Shown here piece after piece: positions 12,100-20,559 of a DNA stretch of 27,467 nt. Both the position numbers and the translations under genes were made by a program. The stretch is from a virus, in the IMG/VR virus record IMGVR_UViG_3300007734_000925, positions 1 to 27,467 of that record. One strand, 5' to 3'. The first letter of the stretch is position 1. Each line of letters starts with the position of its first letter. The notes below the pieces were generated by a model. The model was not told the DNA's origin, made no database searches, and saw only the letters and a program-made list of their open reading frames with translations.

Positions 12100-14243
12100 C
12101 CACGGCAATCGAGGCGACCTACGAGCGCACTGGCTCGAGCACAGACTACCAGCAGCCGGAGAAGATGCGAAAGCTCGCGGCGTACGTCGACCAGCAGGTA
12201 GACGAGTCCGAGCGGATGGCAATGTTCTTCCGACGCCAAGCGGCGGAGAACTCGGCCTACTACTCCGGCTTCCAGTGGGTCGACTACGATACGGTCACTG
12301 ACCGAACGACGCAGCAAGCCGCCGAGCCGTGGCAGGCTCAGATGGTGCTCAACTACATCCGCCCGAAGGTCGACACCCTTGTGGCGAAGCTGACGCAGGA
12401 GCGCCCATCGTGGCTCGTGGCGCCGCGTACGTCCGAAGATGATGATGCCGAGCGCGCACGCGCGTGCCAGAAGCTCCTCGACTTCCTCTATGAGAACTTG
12501 GAGATGCCGGTACTTTCAAACGAGTGGTGCCAGTTCGCCGCCATCACCGGCCTCGGAGTGATGCGCGTACAGTGGGATCCGATGGGCGGACAGGAGTTTG
12601 AAAGCATCATCACCAAGGAGTCCGAGGAGGAAGACCCCGAGACAGGCGAGACGCTCAAGGTGCAGACCGACACCGTCGAGCAGCGTCAGACTGGGTGGCC
12701 TCTCATCACCGTGGTTCCCCCGCAGTATTTTGCACGCGACCCCGGCTCGAAGCGTCACGACCTAAAGGACTGTCGGTGGGTCGCCGAGACGACGTGGATG
12801 CATATCGACGACGTCCGGCTCAGGTGGCCGAAGACAGCAAAGCACATCGTCCCCGAGGCGTCCTATACCCGGGACTCGCTTGTGGCGGGAACGTCGCTGC
12901 AAGACCCATTCGTGACGGGCGAGAGCGCGAACGCATCCAAGGTCGACCGATGCAAGGTGGTGACCTACATCGAGCGCGAGAGTCCGCGCTACAAGAAGGG
13001 GCTCTACGCGGTCGTGTGCCAGGGCTACGTTCTAGAGTCTGAGGAGGAGATGCCCTGCGAGGGCGAACTCCCCTACGTTGTCCTCCGCGTCGACCGGACC
13101 CCCGGCGCCTTCGCCGGGCAGGGGCTCCCGACTCGGCTCATGCCGGCGCAGGACATGCTCAACCGTCAGATCAGCCGACGCCTCGAAGTGGTCGCGCTGA
13201 ACGCCACGCCGAAGTGGGCAGTCGAGAAGGGCAGCATCGACGGCGGCGCGCTGACGAACGAGCCCGGCGAAGTCATCATGGTGAACAAGGGCTACAAGGC
13301 GCCGGCCCCCATTGCGCCCCCACCCGTGTCGCCGGAGTTCGCCGCGCTCGAGCAAGCCGCCATTGAGCACATCGAGCGCATCAGCGGCATGATCGAGGTC
13401 AACGCGGGCGTGCTCACGAACACGACGCAGAGCGGCCGAGCCATGGCGTACCAGCAGGAGATCCAAGCGGCGAAGCTCGGATCCATCGTCAACGAGCTCG
13501 AGTCGTCCATGCGGCGCCTCGGGAGCATGCTCCTCAAGCTGTGGCAGGAGTACATGCCCATCGACATGACGGTCCACATCCTCGGCGAGTCGAAGAAGCT
13601 CGAAGCGGTGACGTTCCAGATCGAGGACATCAACTCGACCGACGTCCGAATCGAGCCCGGCTCCATGCTCGCAAAGTCGCTCACCGTCCAGCGCGAGCTC
13701 GCCAACCAGGCGTTCGAGCGGGGTGGATACGGCCCCCCGACCGACCCAAGTGCAGTGCGGCAGTACCGCAAGGACATGGAGTTCGGCTCGCTCGACTTCC
13801 TTTACGGGGACGACGCGAATGGCGAACGCACCTACGCGCGCGAGGAGAATACGGTGCTTATGGCGGGCGGTGACTCGACGCCGCAGCCGACGGAGGACCA
13901 CGAGGTCCACATCGATGAGCACAAGAAGATGCTCCACTCGGTGCAGATGCGGCAGGCGCAGCTCGAGCAGCCAGACCTATTCAATCGCGCCATGACGCAC
14001 GTTGCCGAGCACGAGCGGTGGCGGTCGATGGCTCAGTCGGGTCAGCCGTGGTGGCAGACGTATCTCCCGCAGGAAGCGGCACTCGTCCCTCCGCCCAATA
14101 GCGAAGCTCCTCCCGGCGCCTCTCCCGCTCCAAATAGCGGTGCTGGCATGGTGCAGCCACCGCCCATCAAGACGTCGCTCGGCGGTGCTATGCCGGGAGT
14201 AGAAAGCGCGCAAGGCCCCGGTATCCCAGCAGGTGGTGAATAA
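12096..14243 (+). CDS. Portal protein (P22-like)
   Basis: A 715-residue portal, the ring through which DNA enters and leaves the head and to which terminase and tail attach. N-terminal helical region (MRKLAAYVDQQVDESERMAMFF, YYSGFQW), then a wing-type domain with VLNYIRPKVDTLVAKLTQERPSW and VVPPQYFARDPGSKRHDLKDCRWV, stem-like region ISRRLEVVALNATPKW, and HIERISGMIEVNAGVLTNTTQSGRAMAYQQEI, characteristic of P22-type portals. The last 60 residues are low-complexity Pro/Gly/Ala. It overlaps the small gene upstream (ATGA), follows the terminase module and precedes scaffold and coat genes, which is standard order. Confidence 0.92.
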   Translation: MTTAIEATYERTGSSTDYQQPEKMRKLAAYVDQQVDESERMAMFFRRQAAENSAYYSGFQWVDYDTVTDRTTQQAAEPWQAQMVLNYIRPKVDTLVAKLTQERPSWLVAPRTSEDDDAERARACQKLLDFLYENLEMPVLSNEWCQFAAITGLGVMRVQWDPMGGQEFESIITKESEEEDPETGETLKVQTDTVEQRQTGWPLITVVPPQYFARDPGSKRHDLKDCRWVAETTWMHIDDVRLRWPKTAKHIVPEASYTRDSLVAGTSLQDPFVTGESANASKVDRCKVVTYIERESPRYKKGLYAVVCQGYVLESEEEMPCEGELPYVVLRVDRTPGAFAGQGLPTRLMPAQDMLNRQISRRLEVVALNATPKWAVEKGSIDGGALTNEPGEVIMVNKGYKAPAPIAPPPVSPEFAALEQAAIEHIERISGMIEVNAGVLTNTTQSGRAMAYQQEIQAAKLGSIVNELESSMRRLGSMLLKLWQEYMPIDMTVHILGESKKLEAVTFQIEDINSTDVRIEPGSMLAKSLTVQRELANQAFERGGYGPPTDPSAVRQYRKDMEFGSLDFLYGDDANGERTYAREENTVLMAGGDSTPQPTEDHEVHIDEHKKMLHSVQMRQAQLEQPDLFNRAMTHVAEHERWRSMAQSGQPWWQTYLPQEAALVPPPNSEAPPGASPAPNSGAGMVQPPPIKTSLGGAMPGVESAQGPGIPAGGE

Positions 14244-14275
14244 TCTAGGGCACACGTAAACGTACGCGCGCTCAG

Positions 14276-14281
14276 CATAAT
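14276..14281 (+). promoter_or_regulatory. Possible promoter before scaffold and coat genes
   Basis: CATAAT (14276-14281) matches five of six bases of a -10 box in the 98-base gap between portal and scaffold genes; the -35 region 17 bases upstream (CACGTA) is weak. The gap also contains a GCGCG/CGCGC hairpin (about 14314-14329) just before the AAGGAG ribosome binding site. A separate promoter for the coat region would be reasonable because the coat protein is needed in large amounts. Confidence 0.35.
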
Positions 14282-14341
14282 TGACTGGCGGCTCAAGCGA
14301 GACTCACGCTCCAGGCGCGCATTCACGCGCAAGGAGTGACC

Positions 14342-15157
14342 TTGAACGACTTTCAGGACGATAGCGGCTCTGCCGCAGCGGCGGGCTCGTCCGACGCCGC
14401 AGTCGATGAGTCCACGCAAACCGCCACCGAGAGCGACAACTCGGGCGAGGACGCATCTAGCGACGCTGACGACGATGTGTCAGAGGAGGAGCGTAAGTTC
14501 GTCCCCGAGTCCTTCCAGAAGCGGTTCACCGAGTCGCGCCATGAGCTCAAGTCGCTCAAGACGAAACTTGCGGAGCTGCAGAAGCAGGCGCTCGGCAACG
14601 AGACGAAGTCCCAGGAGGCAGCGCGAGTCGCGCAAGAGAATGCGGTACTGAAGCAAGTACTCAAGCTCGTTTCGGAGAATGGGCCGGTCAAGCCAGAGGC
14701 CGTTCCGAAGGAGCCAGAGTGGGAGTTCGACCTCGACGATTCCGACCCAGCAATGCGGGCAGCCGCAAAGATGGAGCGGCGTCTCGCGGCTCTCGAAGGC
14801 AAGGTTGCGCCCGTCTCGAAAGCGGCGGAGCAGGCCAACTTCCACATCGAGAAGCAGCGTCATGAGGCGCAACTCACGGCGCAGTACAACTCGTCTCTGG
14901 CGAAGCACGCGCACTTGAAGGACAACGCCGAGGCCCAGCGCCTCGCGTTCACACTGGCTCACGCCGGCAAAGACCTCTCCGAAGCCTTCGACGAAGTTGC
15001 CCGGCTCATCGCACCGGGTGGCACTCAGCGCGTTGTCAAGGAAGCACCCCGGGTGATTGCTCCGGCCCGTAGTGGGCCGGCACCGACGGCCCAAATCAAG
15101 AGCCTCGCCGACGCCATTAAGGCGGCGGACAAGATGCTCGACATCAAGAAACGATAA
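14342..15157 (+). CDS. Scaffold-like protein
   Basis: A 271-residue protein, acidic at the N-terminus (Asp/Ser/Ala) and strongly helical afterwards. TTG 14342 is preferred since AAGGAG at 14331-14336 is five bases upstream; the in-frame GTG 14336 overlaps that site. Coiled-coil heptads run through ESRHELKSLKTKLAELQKQAL and VLKQVLKLVSE, then a segment with ERRLAALEGKVAPVSKAAEQ. The C-terminus is basic and helical (SLADAIKAADKMLDIKKR), as in scaffolds where a basic helix-turn-helix binds coat protein. Position directly before the coat gene supports scaffold. It would guide prohead assembly and then leave. No protease gene was identified, so release rather than cleavage is likely. Confidence 0.8.
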   Translation: MNDFQDDSGSAAAAGSSDAAVDESTQTATESDNSGEDASSDADDDVSEEERKFVPESFQKRFTESRHELKSLKTKLAELQKQALGNETKSQEAARVAQENAVLKQVLKLVSENGPVKPEAVPKEPEWEFDLDDSDPAMRAAAKMERRLAALEGKVAPVSKAAEQANFHIEKQRHEAQLTAQYNSSLAKHAHLKDNAEAQRLAFTLAHAGKDLSEAFDEVARLIAPGGTQRVVKEAPRVIAPARSGPAPTAQIKSLADAIKAADKMLDIKKR

Positions 15158-15169
15158 GGCGGACACACC

Positions 15170-16411
15170 ATGGCGACGACCTCTACCACCTACGACGCGC
15201 TCCTCAAGAACGTGTACGGGCCCGGCATCGCGGCCGAACTCAACACGACCCACCCGATCCTCGACAACCTCGAGGATCTCGACACTCTCTCCGAGGGTGG
15301 TCGTCAGTTCATCTGGGCCGTACAGTACGACCGGAACAAGTCGTTCCGTGGCGTTGCCGAGTCCGGCACGCTCCCGACGGCTGGAACTTCGACGAACGTC
15401 AACGGCTCGGCGACCACGGTCACCCTGGCTGGTCGCGTCGAGCTCACCAAGCAGATCATGGACAAGAGCAAGAAGGGCGACAAGTCGGCCTTCGCGGCAG
15501 CGATGAAGCGCGAGATGGCGGTGCTCAAGGAGTCCGCCATGAACGACTTCCACCGCCAGCTCTGGGGGACGGACATCAGCGGTATCACGACCACGGGTGT
15601 CATCACCAAGGTCACGACCGGCGCGACCTCGGCGGACATCGTGTTCGACTCGGTGGAGAACATCGAGGCGGGGCAGCTCCTCGCCATCGGCACGGCGGCG
15701 GAGCTCACCGGCACAGGCTCCCCGGTGTACGCGGTCGTCTCGTCCGTCGCGGTGTCCACCAAGACCGTGACCTTCACTGGCGCGGTCACGGTTGTGACAG
15801 GCGACCTCGTGGTCCTCGGCGAGTCCACGGGCACGTCGTATGGCAACGAAATCTTCGGCCTCGACTACATCATCAACAATGCTGACGACAACCTGTTCGG
15901 CATCGACACGGGCAACTACCCTCGGTGGAAGTCCACGGTCCTGAGCAACGGCGGCACGGGCCGTGATCTCACGCTCGACCTCATGCAGCAGCTCATCGAT
16001 GATGTGGCGCGCACGTCTGGCGAGGAGGGTGGCGACCTCTGGATGAGCACGGCGATCCGCCGTGAGTACATCGCGCTGCTCCTCCCCGATGTTCGCTTCT
16101 CCCCGCAGCAGCTCAAGGGTGGGTTCCAGCAGCTCACGTTCTCGGGCGGAACCAGCAAGCCGACGCCGCTCTACGTCGACTGGAAGTGCCCGAACGGGAA
16201 GCTCTTCTACATCAACAAGAACTACCTCAAGAAGTACGTCGACTACGACTGGGGTTTCATGGACGAGGACGGTCGTGTTCTCCGCAACGTGGCGAACAAG
16301 GCCAACTTCGAGGCTACGTTCATCACCGAACGTAACATGGTCACCACGCGCCGCACGGTCCACGGCAAGCTGACCGACCTCAACTACACGCTCACGTCGT
16401 CGGGCGCGTAA
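15170..16411 (+). CDS. Major capsid protein
   Basis: A 413-residue coat protein of probable HK97 fold. The N-arm (TYDALLKNVYGPGIAAELN) leads into EGGRQFIWAVQYDRNKSF, an E-loop-like stretch, then a spine-like helix (FAAAMKREMAVLKESAMNDF). A beta-rich insertion spans about residues 141-222 (VITKVTTGATSADIVFDSV, then VVSSVAVSTKTVTFTGAV), similar in position to an insertion domain. The C-terminal part (DLWMSTAIRREYIALLLPDV, FEATFITERNMVTTRRTVHGKL) completes the P-domain. AAGGCGG lies upstream of ATG 15170. It assembles the icosahedral shell with the scaffold product. A strong hairpin terminator follows the gene. The subfamily is not identified. Confidence 0.85.
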   Translation: MATTSTTYDALLKNVYGPGIAAELNTTHPILDNLEDLDTLSEGGRQFIWAVQYDRNKSFRGVAESGTLPTAGTSTNVNGSATTVTLAGRVELTKQIMDKSKKGDKSAFAAAMKREMAVLKESAMNDFHRQLWGTDISGITTTGVITKVTTGATSADIVFDSVENIEAGQLLAIGTAAELTGTGSPVYAVVSSVAVSTKTVTFTGAVTVVTGDLVVLGESTGTSYGNEIFGLDYIINNADDNLFGIDTGNYPRWKSTVLSNGGTGRDLTLDLMQQLIDDVARTSGEEGGDLWMSTAIRREYIALLLPDVRFSPQQLKGGFQQLTFSGGTSKPTPLYVDWKCPNGKLFYINKNYLKKYVDYDWGFMDEDGRVLRNVANKANFEATFITERNMVTTRRTVHGKLTDLNYTLTSSGA

Positions 16412-16426
16412 CCAACTAGTGCATCA

Positions 16427-16451
16427 GCCGGGCGGGATTGACCCGCCCGGC
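16427..16451 (+). terminator. Rho-independent-type terminator after coat gene
   Basis: GCCGGGCGGG (16427-16436) and CCCGCCCGGC (16442-16451) form a perfect ten-base stem with loop ATTGA, 15 bases after the coat stop, followed by GTTCTCT. A partial terminator here would set higher expression of the coat than of downstream tail genes. The uridine content is modest, so efficiency is uncertain. Confidence 0.75.
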
Positions 16452-16495
16452 GTTCTCTAGAATCCCGGCAACGGGGGCAAACTCAAGGAGTTGTT

Positions 16496-17374
16496 ATGAT
16501 TCTGAATCGCAACATCAAGCGGCAGTGGAAGTCGCTGTTCTTCCCATGGCAGGTCTTCTCGTCCACGCAGAAGGTCGTCTCGGTCGGAGATGGAGGCGGG
16601 ACGAACGTCACGTCGTCGATGGCTAACTTCGTCCAGGCGGCGAACATCGGTGCCGAAATCAACTCGTCGGGGCTCTCTGGAATCAAAATCAATACCGCGA
16701 CCCATGCTGTCCGCCATGTCACGGCGCTGCCAATGGACCTCGACTACAGCAACCCCATGTACTTCAGGGTGCATTGGACGTCAGGCTCATCCGACACGGC
16801 CGATACCATTACGTGGAAGGTGACCCATGGGGCGGTAAGTCAGAATGTGTCCATCGTCAATGGGACGATCCCACGCCTGCTGACTACTCCGATCCCCGAG
16901 GATACTGTCCCGGTCGCGACGGCATACATCCACTGCGTGACCAGCAAGGGCACGCTTGCTCCGGCAGATACATTCGTCACGTCCGGCCGCGATGGAGTGA
17001 CGACCTCGGCGAGCGCCACATCCCACACGTTCACGAGTGCATCTGCTGCATTCTCTTCATCCGGCGTCATCACGGGCGACGCGTTCGTCTTCGGTGGCAC
17101 GGAATACGTCGTCTTGTCGGTAAGCACGACGACACTCGTGTTCGCCAAGGCTGACTCGTCATCGTTCAACCCAGGCGCCGCGACAGGGATCTCGTTCTCG
17201 ATTCGTCATCCCGGCATCAAGCCACAGCAGCCGACGAAACTGGCTGTCCAGCTTGCTGCCTTCGCATCGGGATTGTCCGAGGACAAGTTCTTCATCGGGC
17301 TCGAGGTGCTGTACGCTCCGCTCATTGGCACTGACTTGAATGCTGCCATGCCGGCGCTTCCGAGCGGGTGGTAA
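16496..17374 (+). CDS. Beta-rich virion protein with inserted module, paralogue of 2175 gene
   Basis: A 292-residue protein from ATG 16496, with AAGGAG five bases upstream. It shares DLDYSNPMYFRVHW (81-94), LLTTPIP (118-124) and LEVLYAPLI (near 269-277) with the 184-residue protein at 2175, in the same order. It has an additional module at about 160-238 (GVTTSASATSHTFTSASAAF, GDAFVFGGTEYVVLSV, LVFAKADSSSF) of Ser/Thr-rich beta strands. Its location directly behind the coat gene suggests a head decoration protein or an early tail-joining protein; this is inference from order. No known family is recognised. It follows a terminator, so its expression may depend on read-through. Confidence 0.75.
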   Translation: MILNRNIKRQWKSLFFPWQVFSSTQKVVSVGDGGGTNVTSSMANFVQAANIGAEINSSGLSGIKINTATHAVRHVTALPMDLDYSNPMYFRVHWTSGSSDTADTITWKVTHGAVSQNVSIVNGTIPRLLTTPIPEDTVPVATAYIHCVTSKGTLAPADTFVTSGRDGVTTSASATSHTFTSASAAFSSSGVITGDAFVFGGTEYVVLSVSTTTLVFAKADSSSFNPGAATGISFSIRHPGIKPQQPTKLAVQLAAFASGLSEDKFFIGLEVLYAPLIGTDLNAAMPALPSGW

Positions 17375-17377
17375 GAT

Positions 17378-17926
17378 ATGGGCCTCGACTTGACCAAGAC
17401 TCCAGCGCCCCCGACCATCAGCGAAGCCGCCTACCGGGCGGTGGAGTCGCTCGGGTGGCGCAACGAGTACACGGCACAGGTGTCGCGTGAGACGGGGGTG
17501 GGCACATTTTGTATGGCCTACAACCCGCACCGGCATGTGTGGCTCCTCGCCAACCGCATTCGTATGCGAGTGGCGGCGGGGTTTAAGGCCGAGGCCTCCC
17601 CTCGTTACGAGTTGGTCCCGTATGTATGGGGTGAGTGGCGCGACAACAACGGTCTACCGCTCGCCCCGTACGACCCGCGTCTCGTGGCGTACGTCCGCAA
17701 GTGCGACCTCCACAACGACGAGGTGCAGAAGGCGTCCGCCGTCGCCGAGCTCGCTATGCGCGAGTCGCAGCAGCGGGAATCTGACAGCCGGCTCGAAGCC
17801 ATCGCGAGCGACGAACAGCACCGCCGAGCGGTCGCGGCGTTCGCAGACTCAGTGGGGCATTCTCCCCACCGTCTCGATGGCAACGAAGGCGGGCGCATCG
17901 CGAACACCGCACTCTGGAGGGGGTAA
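17378..17926 (+). CDS. Unknown protein between head and tail genes
   Basis: A 182-residue protein from ATG 17378, three bases after the previous stop. The N-terminal half has mixed strand and helix character with Trp and Tyr (YRAVESLGWRNEY, GTFCMAYNPHRHVWLLANRI, YELVPYVWGEWRDNNG). The C-terminal half is a charged helix (DEVQKASAVAELAMRESQQRE, DSRLEAIASDEQHRRAVAAF), likely a coiled coil. Its site between decoration-like and adaptor genes suggests a head or tail connector role, but no family is recognised. Confidence 0.7.
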   Translation: MGLDLTKTPAPPTISEAAYRAVESLGWRNEYTAQVSRETGVGTFCMAYNPHRHVWLLANRIRMRVAAGFKAEASPRYELVPYVWGEWRDNNGLPLAPYDPRLVAYVRKCDLHNDEVQKASAVAELAMRESQQRESDSRLEAIASDEQHRRAVAAFADSVGHSPHRLDGNEGGRIANTALWRG

Positions 17927-17929
17927 CCC

Positions 17930-18637
17930 GTGGCTGCGCTGACGTACGCCGAAGTTCGCACCTTGGCGCAGACAATCCTCGACGATACCAACACCGCTAC
18001 GGGCATCACGGCGGCGCAGTGGCTCACGCTCATCAATGCCGCACACCGCCATGTGTGGACGCTACTTGTGGATGCCGCGCCATCGTGGTTCGCTTCGTCG
18101 AATACCATCACTTGGCCCGCGAACACCGAGAACGTGGATATCTCGGGCTCGTCCTACCTGAATCTGAATCCCTACAAGGTGCTCACGGTCGAGGTAACGC
18201 CTACCACGGCGGCGCTCGGGCCGGGCAACCTGCCGCGCCAACTCACCGAGATGCGCTATGAGGACCGGGCGAATCGTCTTAGCCAAGACCCATCGTGGGT
18301 ATACGGGTCGAGCGGCTCAAACAGTCCGCAGTGGTTTACGATGGTGTCGAGTTACAACATGACGGTAGCGCCGATACCGTCCTCGGCGGTGGTCATGCGG
18401 CTGACGTGGGTGACGTCGCTTGCGGCGCTGACCGGATCCGAGACGTCGATGTTCGGTGGTCGCGCGCCTGAGTTCAACGACTGCGTGGCGTACCGGGCTG
18501 CACTGCTCGCCAACATGAAGCGCGAGGGCACAAATCCGCTTGCTCAGGCGATGTGGCAGGAGTCGCTCGACCGCATTCAGAATGCCGCTGCCTCGCGGGT
18601 AATCTCGGGTCCGCGTACCATCCGGTGGGTGCGATGA
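17930..18637 (+). CDS. Tail adaptor (head-tail connector) protein
   Basis: A 235-residue protein from GTG 17930, with GGAGGGGG upstream. N-terminal helices (TYAEVRTLAQTILDDTNT, TAAQWLTLINAAHRHVWTLL) lead to a beta-rich middle (NTITWPANTENVDISG, NPYKVLTVEVTPT, WFTMVSSYNMTVAPIP, VMRLTWVTSLAAL) and C-terminal helices (EFNDCVAYRAALLANMKREG, MWQESLDRIQNAAASRV). This layout matches podovirus adaptor proteins of the SU10/T7 gp11-like type that bind beneath the portal and form the upper tail. Genes for portal, coat and hub in the same order support it. The stop overlaps the next ATG (ATGA). The assignment is by pattern, not a search. Confidence 0.75.
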   Translation: MAALTYAEVRTLAQTILDDTNTATGITAAQWLTLINAAHRHVWTLLVDAAPSWFASSNTITWPANTENVDISGSSYLNLNPYKVLTVEVTPTTAALGPGNLPRQLTEMRYEDRANRLSQDPSWVYGSSGSNSPQWFTMVSSYNMTVAPIPSSAVVMRLTWVTSLAALTGSETSMFGGRAPEFNDCVAYRAALLANMKREGTNPLAQAMWQESLDRIQNAAASRVISGPRTIRWVR

Positions 18638-20559
18638 ATCAGGTGGTGCTCAAGGGCCCCTGGCGGGGGATGGACTGCCGCGAGAACGACGCAGCGGAGA
18701 ACACCTACCCCATCGGGATGAACATCGACACGAGCAACGCGAACCTCGAGGCACGTAGGCCTTTCGGCTCGACTGGCGCGACTGTCCCCAAGCGGGCGCG
18801 GCTGCATCACTGCAGCTTCCCCGGCTCTCCGAGCGCGCTCCTCGTGGTGGGTCCGTCCGAGCTCACGAACACGTCCGACATCAAGCTGCGGGTGCTCGAC
18901 CCGGTGAGCTACTCCGCGCTGTCGTCGACCATCAACCTGACCTCGTCGTTCGGCGAGCGCCCGGTCGGCGTGGACTTCGTCTGCACGTTCATCGACACGT
19001 TCCTCGCCCCGATCGGTGGCGTGGGCAACCGCCCGGTGACGCTCATCGTGACGCCGACGCAGACGTACGTCTTCGAGCCGAGCATCAACCTGACGACGGT
19101 GCGGCTGGCAGCCCCGGCAATCGACGCCATCCGCTTCAACTCCGCCAACTTCCCCTACTGGTCGACCGTCCCGTTCGGCGGCATCGCGGCGACGTTCCAG
19201 ACGCGTACCTACTACGCCGGCTTCAAGTACGGCGACTCGGTCCGCATCACGAGTAGCCTGCCGCAGCTTCAGAACGACGTGCCCGAGGTCTACCTCAAGG
19301 GCGACCGGCAGACGTTCGATATGGCACCACATATGGTCGCTTTTTCAGACGAGCACGACCCCTTCGGCGTCATGGGCAAGAGCTTCATCTGGGCGACACC
19401 CGGCGAGCGCGTGACGGGGCTCCACGCTACGAGCGAGGCGCTACTCGTGTTCACCGACCGCGCCATCCACGCCACGTCGGACGGGTTCAGCCTGCGTAAG
19501 CTGTTTGACTGCGACGGCTGCGTGAGCCACGCGAGCATCGTGACCGTGGCGGGCGTGACTTACTACGCCGGCAAGCGAGGCATCTACGCCTTCGGCGGAC
19601 TCGGCAGCCCCGAGGCAGTCAAGCTGACCGAGTGCATCAGTCCGTACTGGAACGGGTGGACCGGGTTTCAGACGTTCCTCCCCGACGGCTTCATCGGCAC
19701 TACCCGCCTCTCGGCGTTCGGCTGGCCGTGGACGTTCAGCCCTTCGGACTTCGACGCCATCGTCGGGCGGCACATGCCGAGCCAGAACCAAATCTGGTGG
19801 TCGATGCCGTGCAACTCGACCTCGGTGTTCACGCAGCACTGCATGCCGCTGACGCTCGTGTACGACCTCGAGCACCGCGCGTGGCACGTCTGGTTCCAGT
19901 CCACGCGCTCGGGCGCAGCCGCTGTCTCGTGCTTCTGCGATGGAGTGGAGGTGGACGGAACCATCCTCACGACCGACGGCAACGGACGCTTGCAGCAGTA
20001 CGGGCTCGGACCGAGCGACGGCGTGTTCCCGGCAGCGACCCCCGACCGGCGCCAGGGCGTTCCGGTGTACTGGCTCTCGGGGCGTATCGACGGCGACGAC
20101 GCCAACTTCACGCTCATGTACGACGTATGGGTGAAGATGCTCTCGACCGGATACATCCAGACGTCGCAGTCGGGTGGCGGTGGCGGGCCAACAGCCATCG
20201 GCTCGGGCTCGGTGCCCATCGATATCCCATACTTCATCCTCAGCGCCGAGGGCGAAGCATGGGACATGCAGGACGACATCGCGGCGACGCAGACCTACGG
20301 CGCCCGCAAGACGGTGACGGCCCGGCTCAAGTGTCACCCGAATGAGGGTGGCGACTACTTCTGGGGGACGGGGCTCTGGGGCACGTTCCCATGGACGGGC
20401 ATCGACTGGTTCACGAGCCGCGTCGAAGGCCAGCTCACGGCGCGTACTTTTCGTGTGGGCTTCGTCGACCACGGCTATAACAGCCCGCTCCGCGCCCCCA
20501 TGGTCACTGTCGCGAGCATCAGCGTTGGGCTCAAACCGACCGGGACGCCGCACCGATGA
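18634..20559 (+). CDS. Tail hub/nozzle protein (large, beta-rich)
   Basis: A 641-residue protein from ATG 18634, overlapping the adaptor stop as ATGA; an upstream in-frame start inside the adaptor gene is unlikely. It begins VLKGPWRGMDCRENDAAENTYPIGMNID, typical of podovirus tail hub proteins, and contains repeated beta segments such as TGLHATSEALLVFTDRAIHATSDG, HASIVTVAGVTYYAGKRGIYAF and LVYDLEHRAWHVW that suggest a beta-propeller core. A C-terminal domain (ESLSAEGEAWDMQDDI region onward) may carry tailspike contacts. P22 gp10 and similar nozzle proteins have this role: they extend the tail tube and hold spikes. Identification is by size, position and repeats. Confidence 0.78.
   Translation: MNQVVLKGPWRGMDCRENDAAENTYPIGMNIDTSNANLEARRPFGSTGATVPKRARLHHCSFPGSPSALLVVGPSELTNTSDIKLRVLDPVSYSALSSTINLTSSFGERPVGVDFVCTFIDTFLAPIGGVGNRPVTLIVTPTQTYVFEPSINLTTVRLAAPAIDAIRFNSANFPYWSTVPFGGIAATFQTRTYYAGFKYGDSVRITSSLPQLQNDVPEVYLKGDRQTFDMAPHMVAFSDEHDPFGVMGKSFIWATPGERVTGLHATSEALLVFTDRAIHATSDGFSLRKLFDCDGCVSHASIVTVAGVTYYAGKRGIYAFGGLGSPEAVKLTECISPYWNGWTGFQTFLPDGFIGTTRLSAFGWPWTFSPSDFDAIVGRHMPSQNQIWWSMPCNSTSVFTQHCMPLTLVYDLEHRAWHVWFQSTRSGAAAVSCFCDGVEVDGTILTTDGNGRLQQYGLGPSDGVFPAATPDRRQGVPVYWLSGRIDGDDANFTLMYDVWVKMLSTGYIQTSQSGGGGGPTAIGSGSVPIDIPYFILSAEGEAWDMQDDIAATQTYGARKTVTARLKCHPNEGGDYFWGTGLWGTFPWTGIDWFTSRVEGQLTARTFRVGFVDHGYNSPLRAPMVTVASISVGLKPTGTPHR

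Noticed and set aside
13032-13937. A 301-codon minus-strand ORF opposite the portal gene
   Set aside because: Shadow; the portal frame is strongly supported.
14480-16363. A 627-codon minus-strand ORF across scaffold and coat genes
   Set aside because: Same shadow effect; it spans two real genes and their boundary, and its composition (Arg, Glu, Val, Leu) follows from codon reversal.
16438-16463. TTGACC and TAGAAT as a promoter after the coat gene
   Set aside because: The spacer is only 14 bp and the -35-like box lies within the terminator loop and stem, so the match is probably fortuitous.
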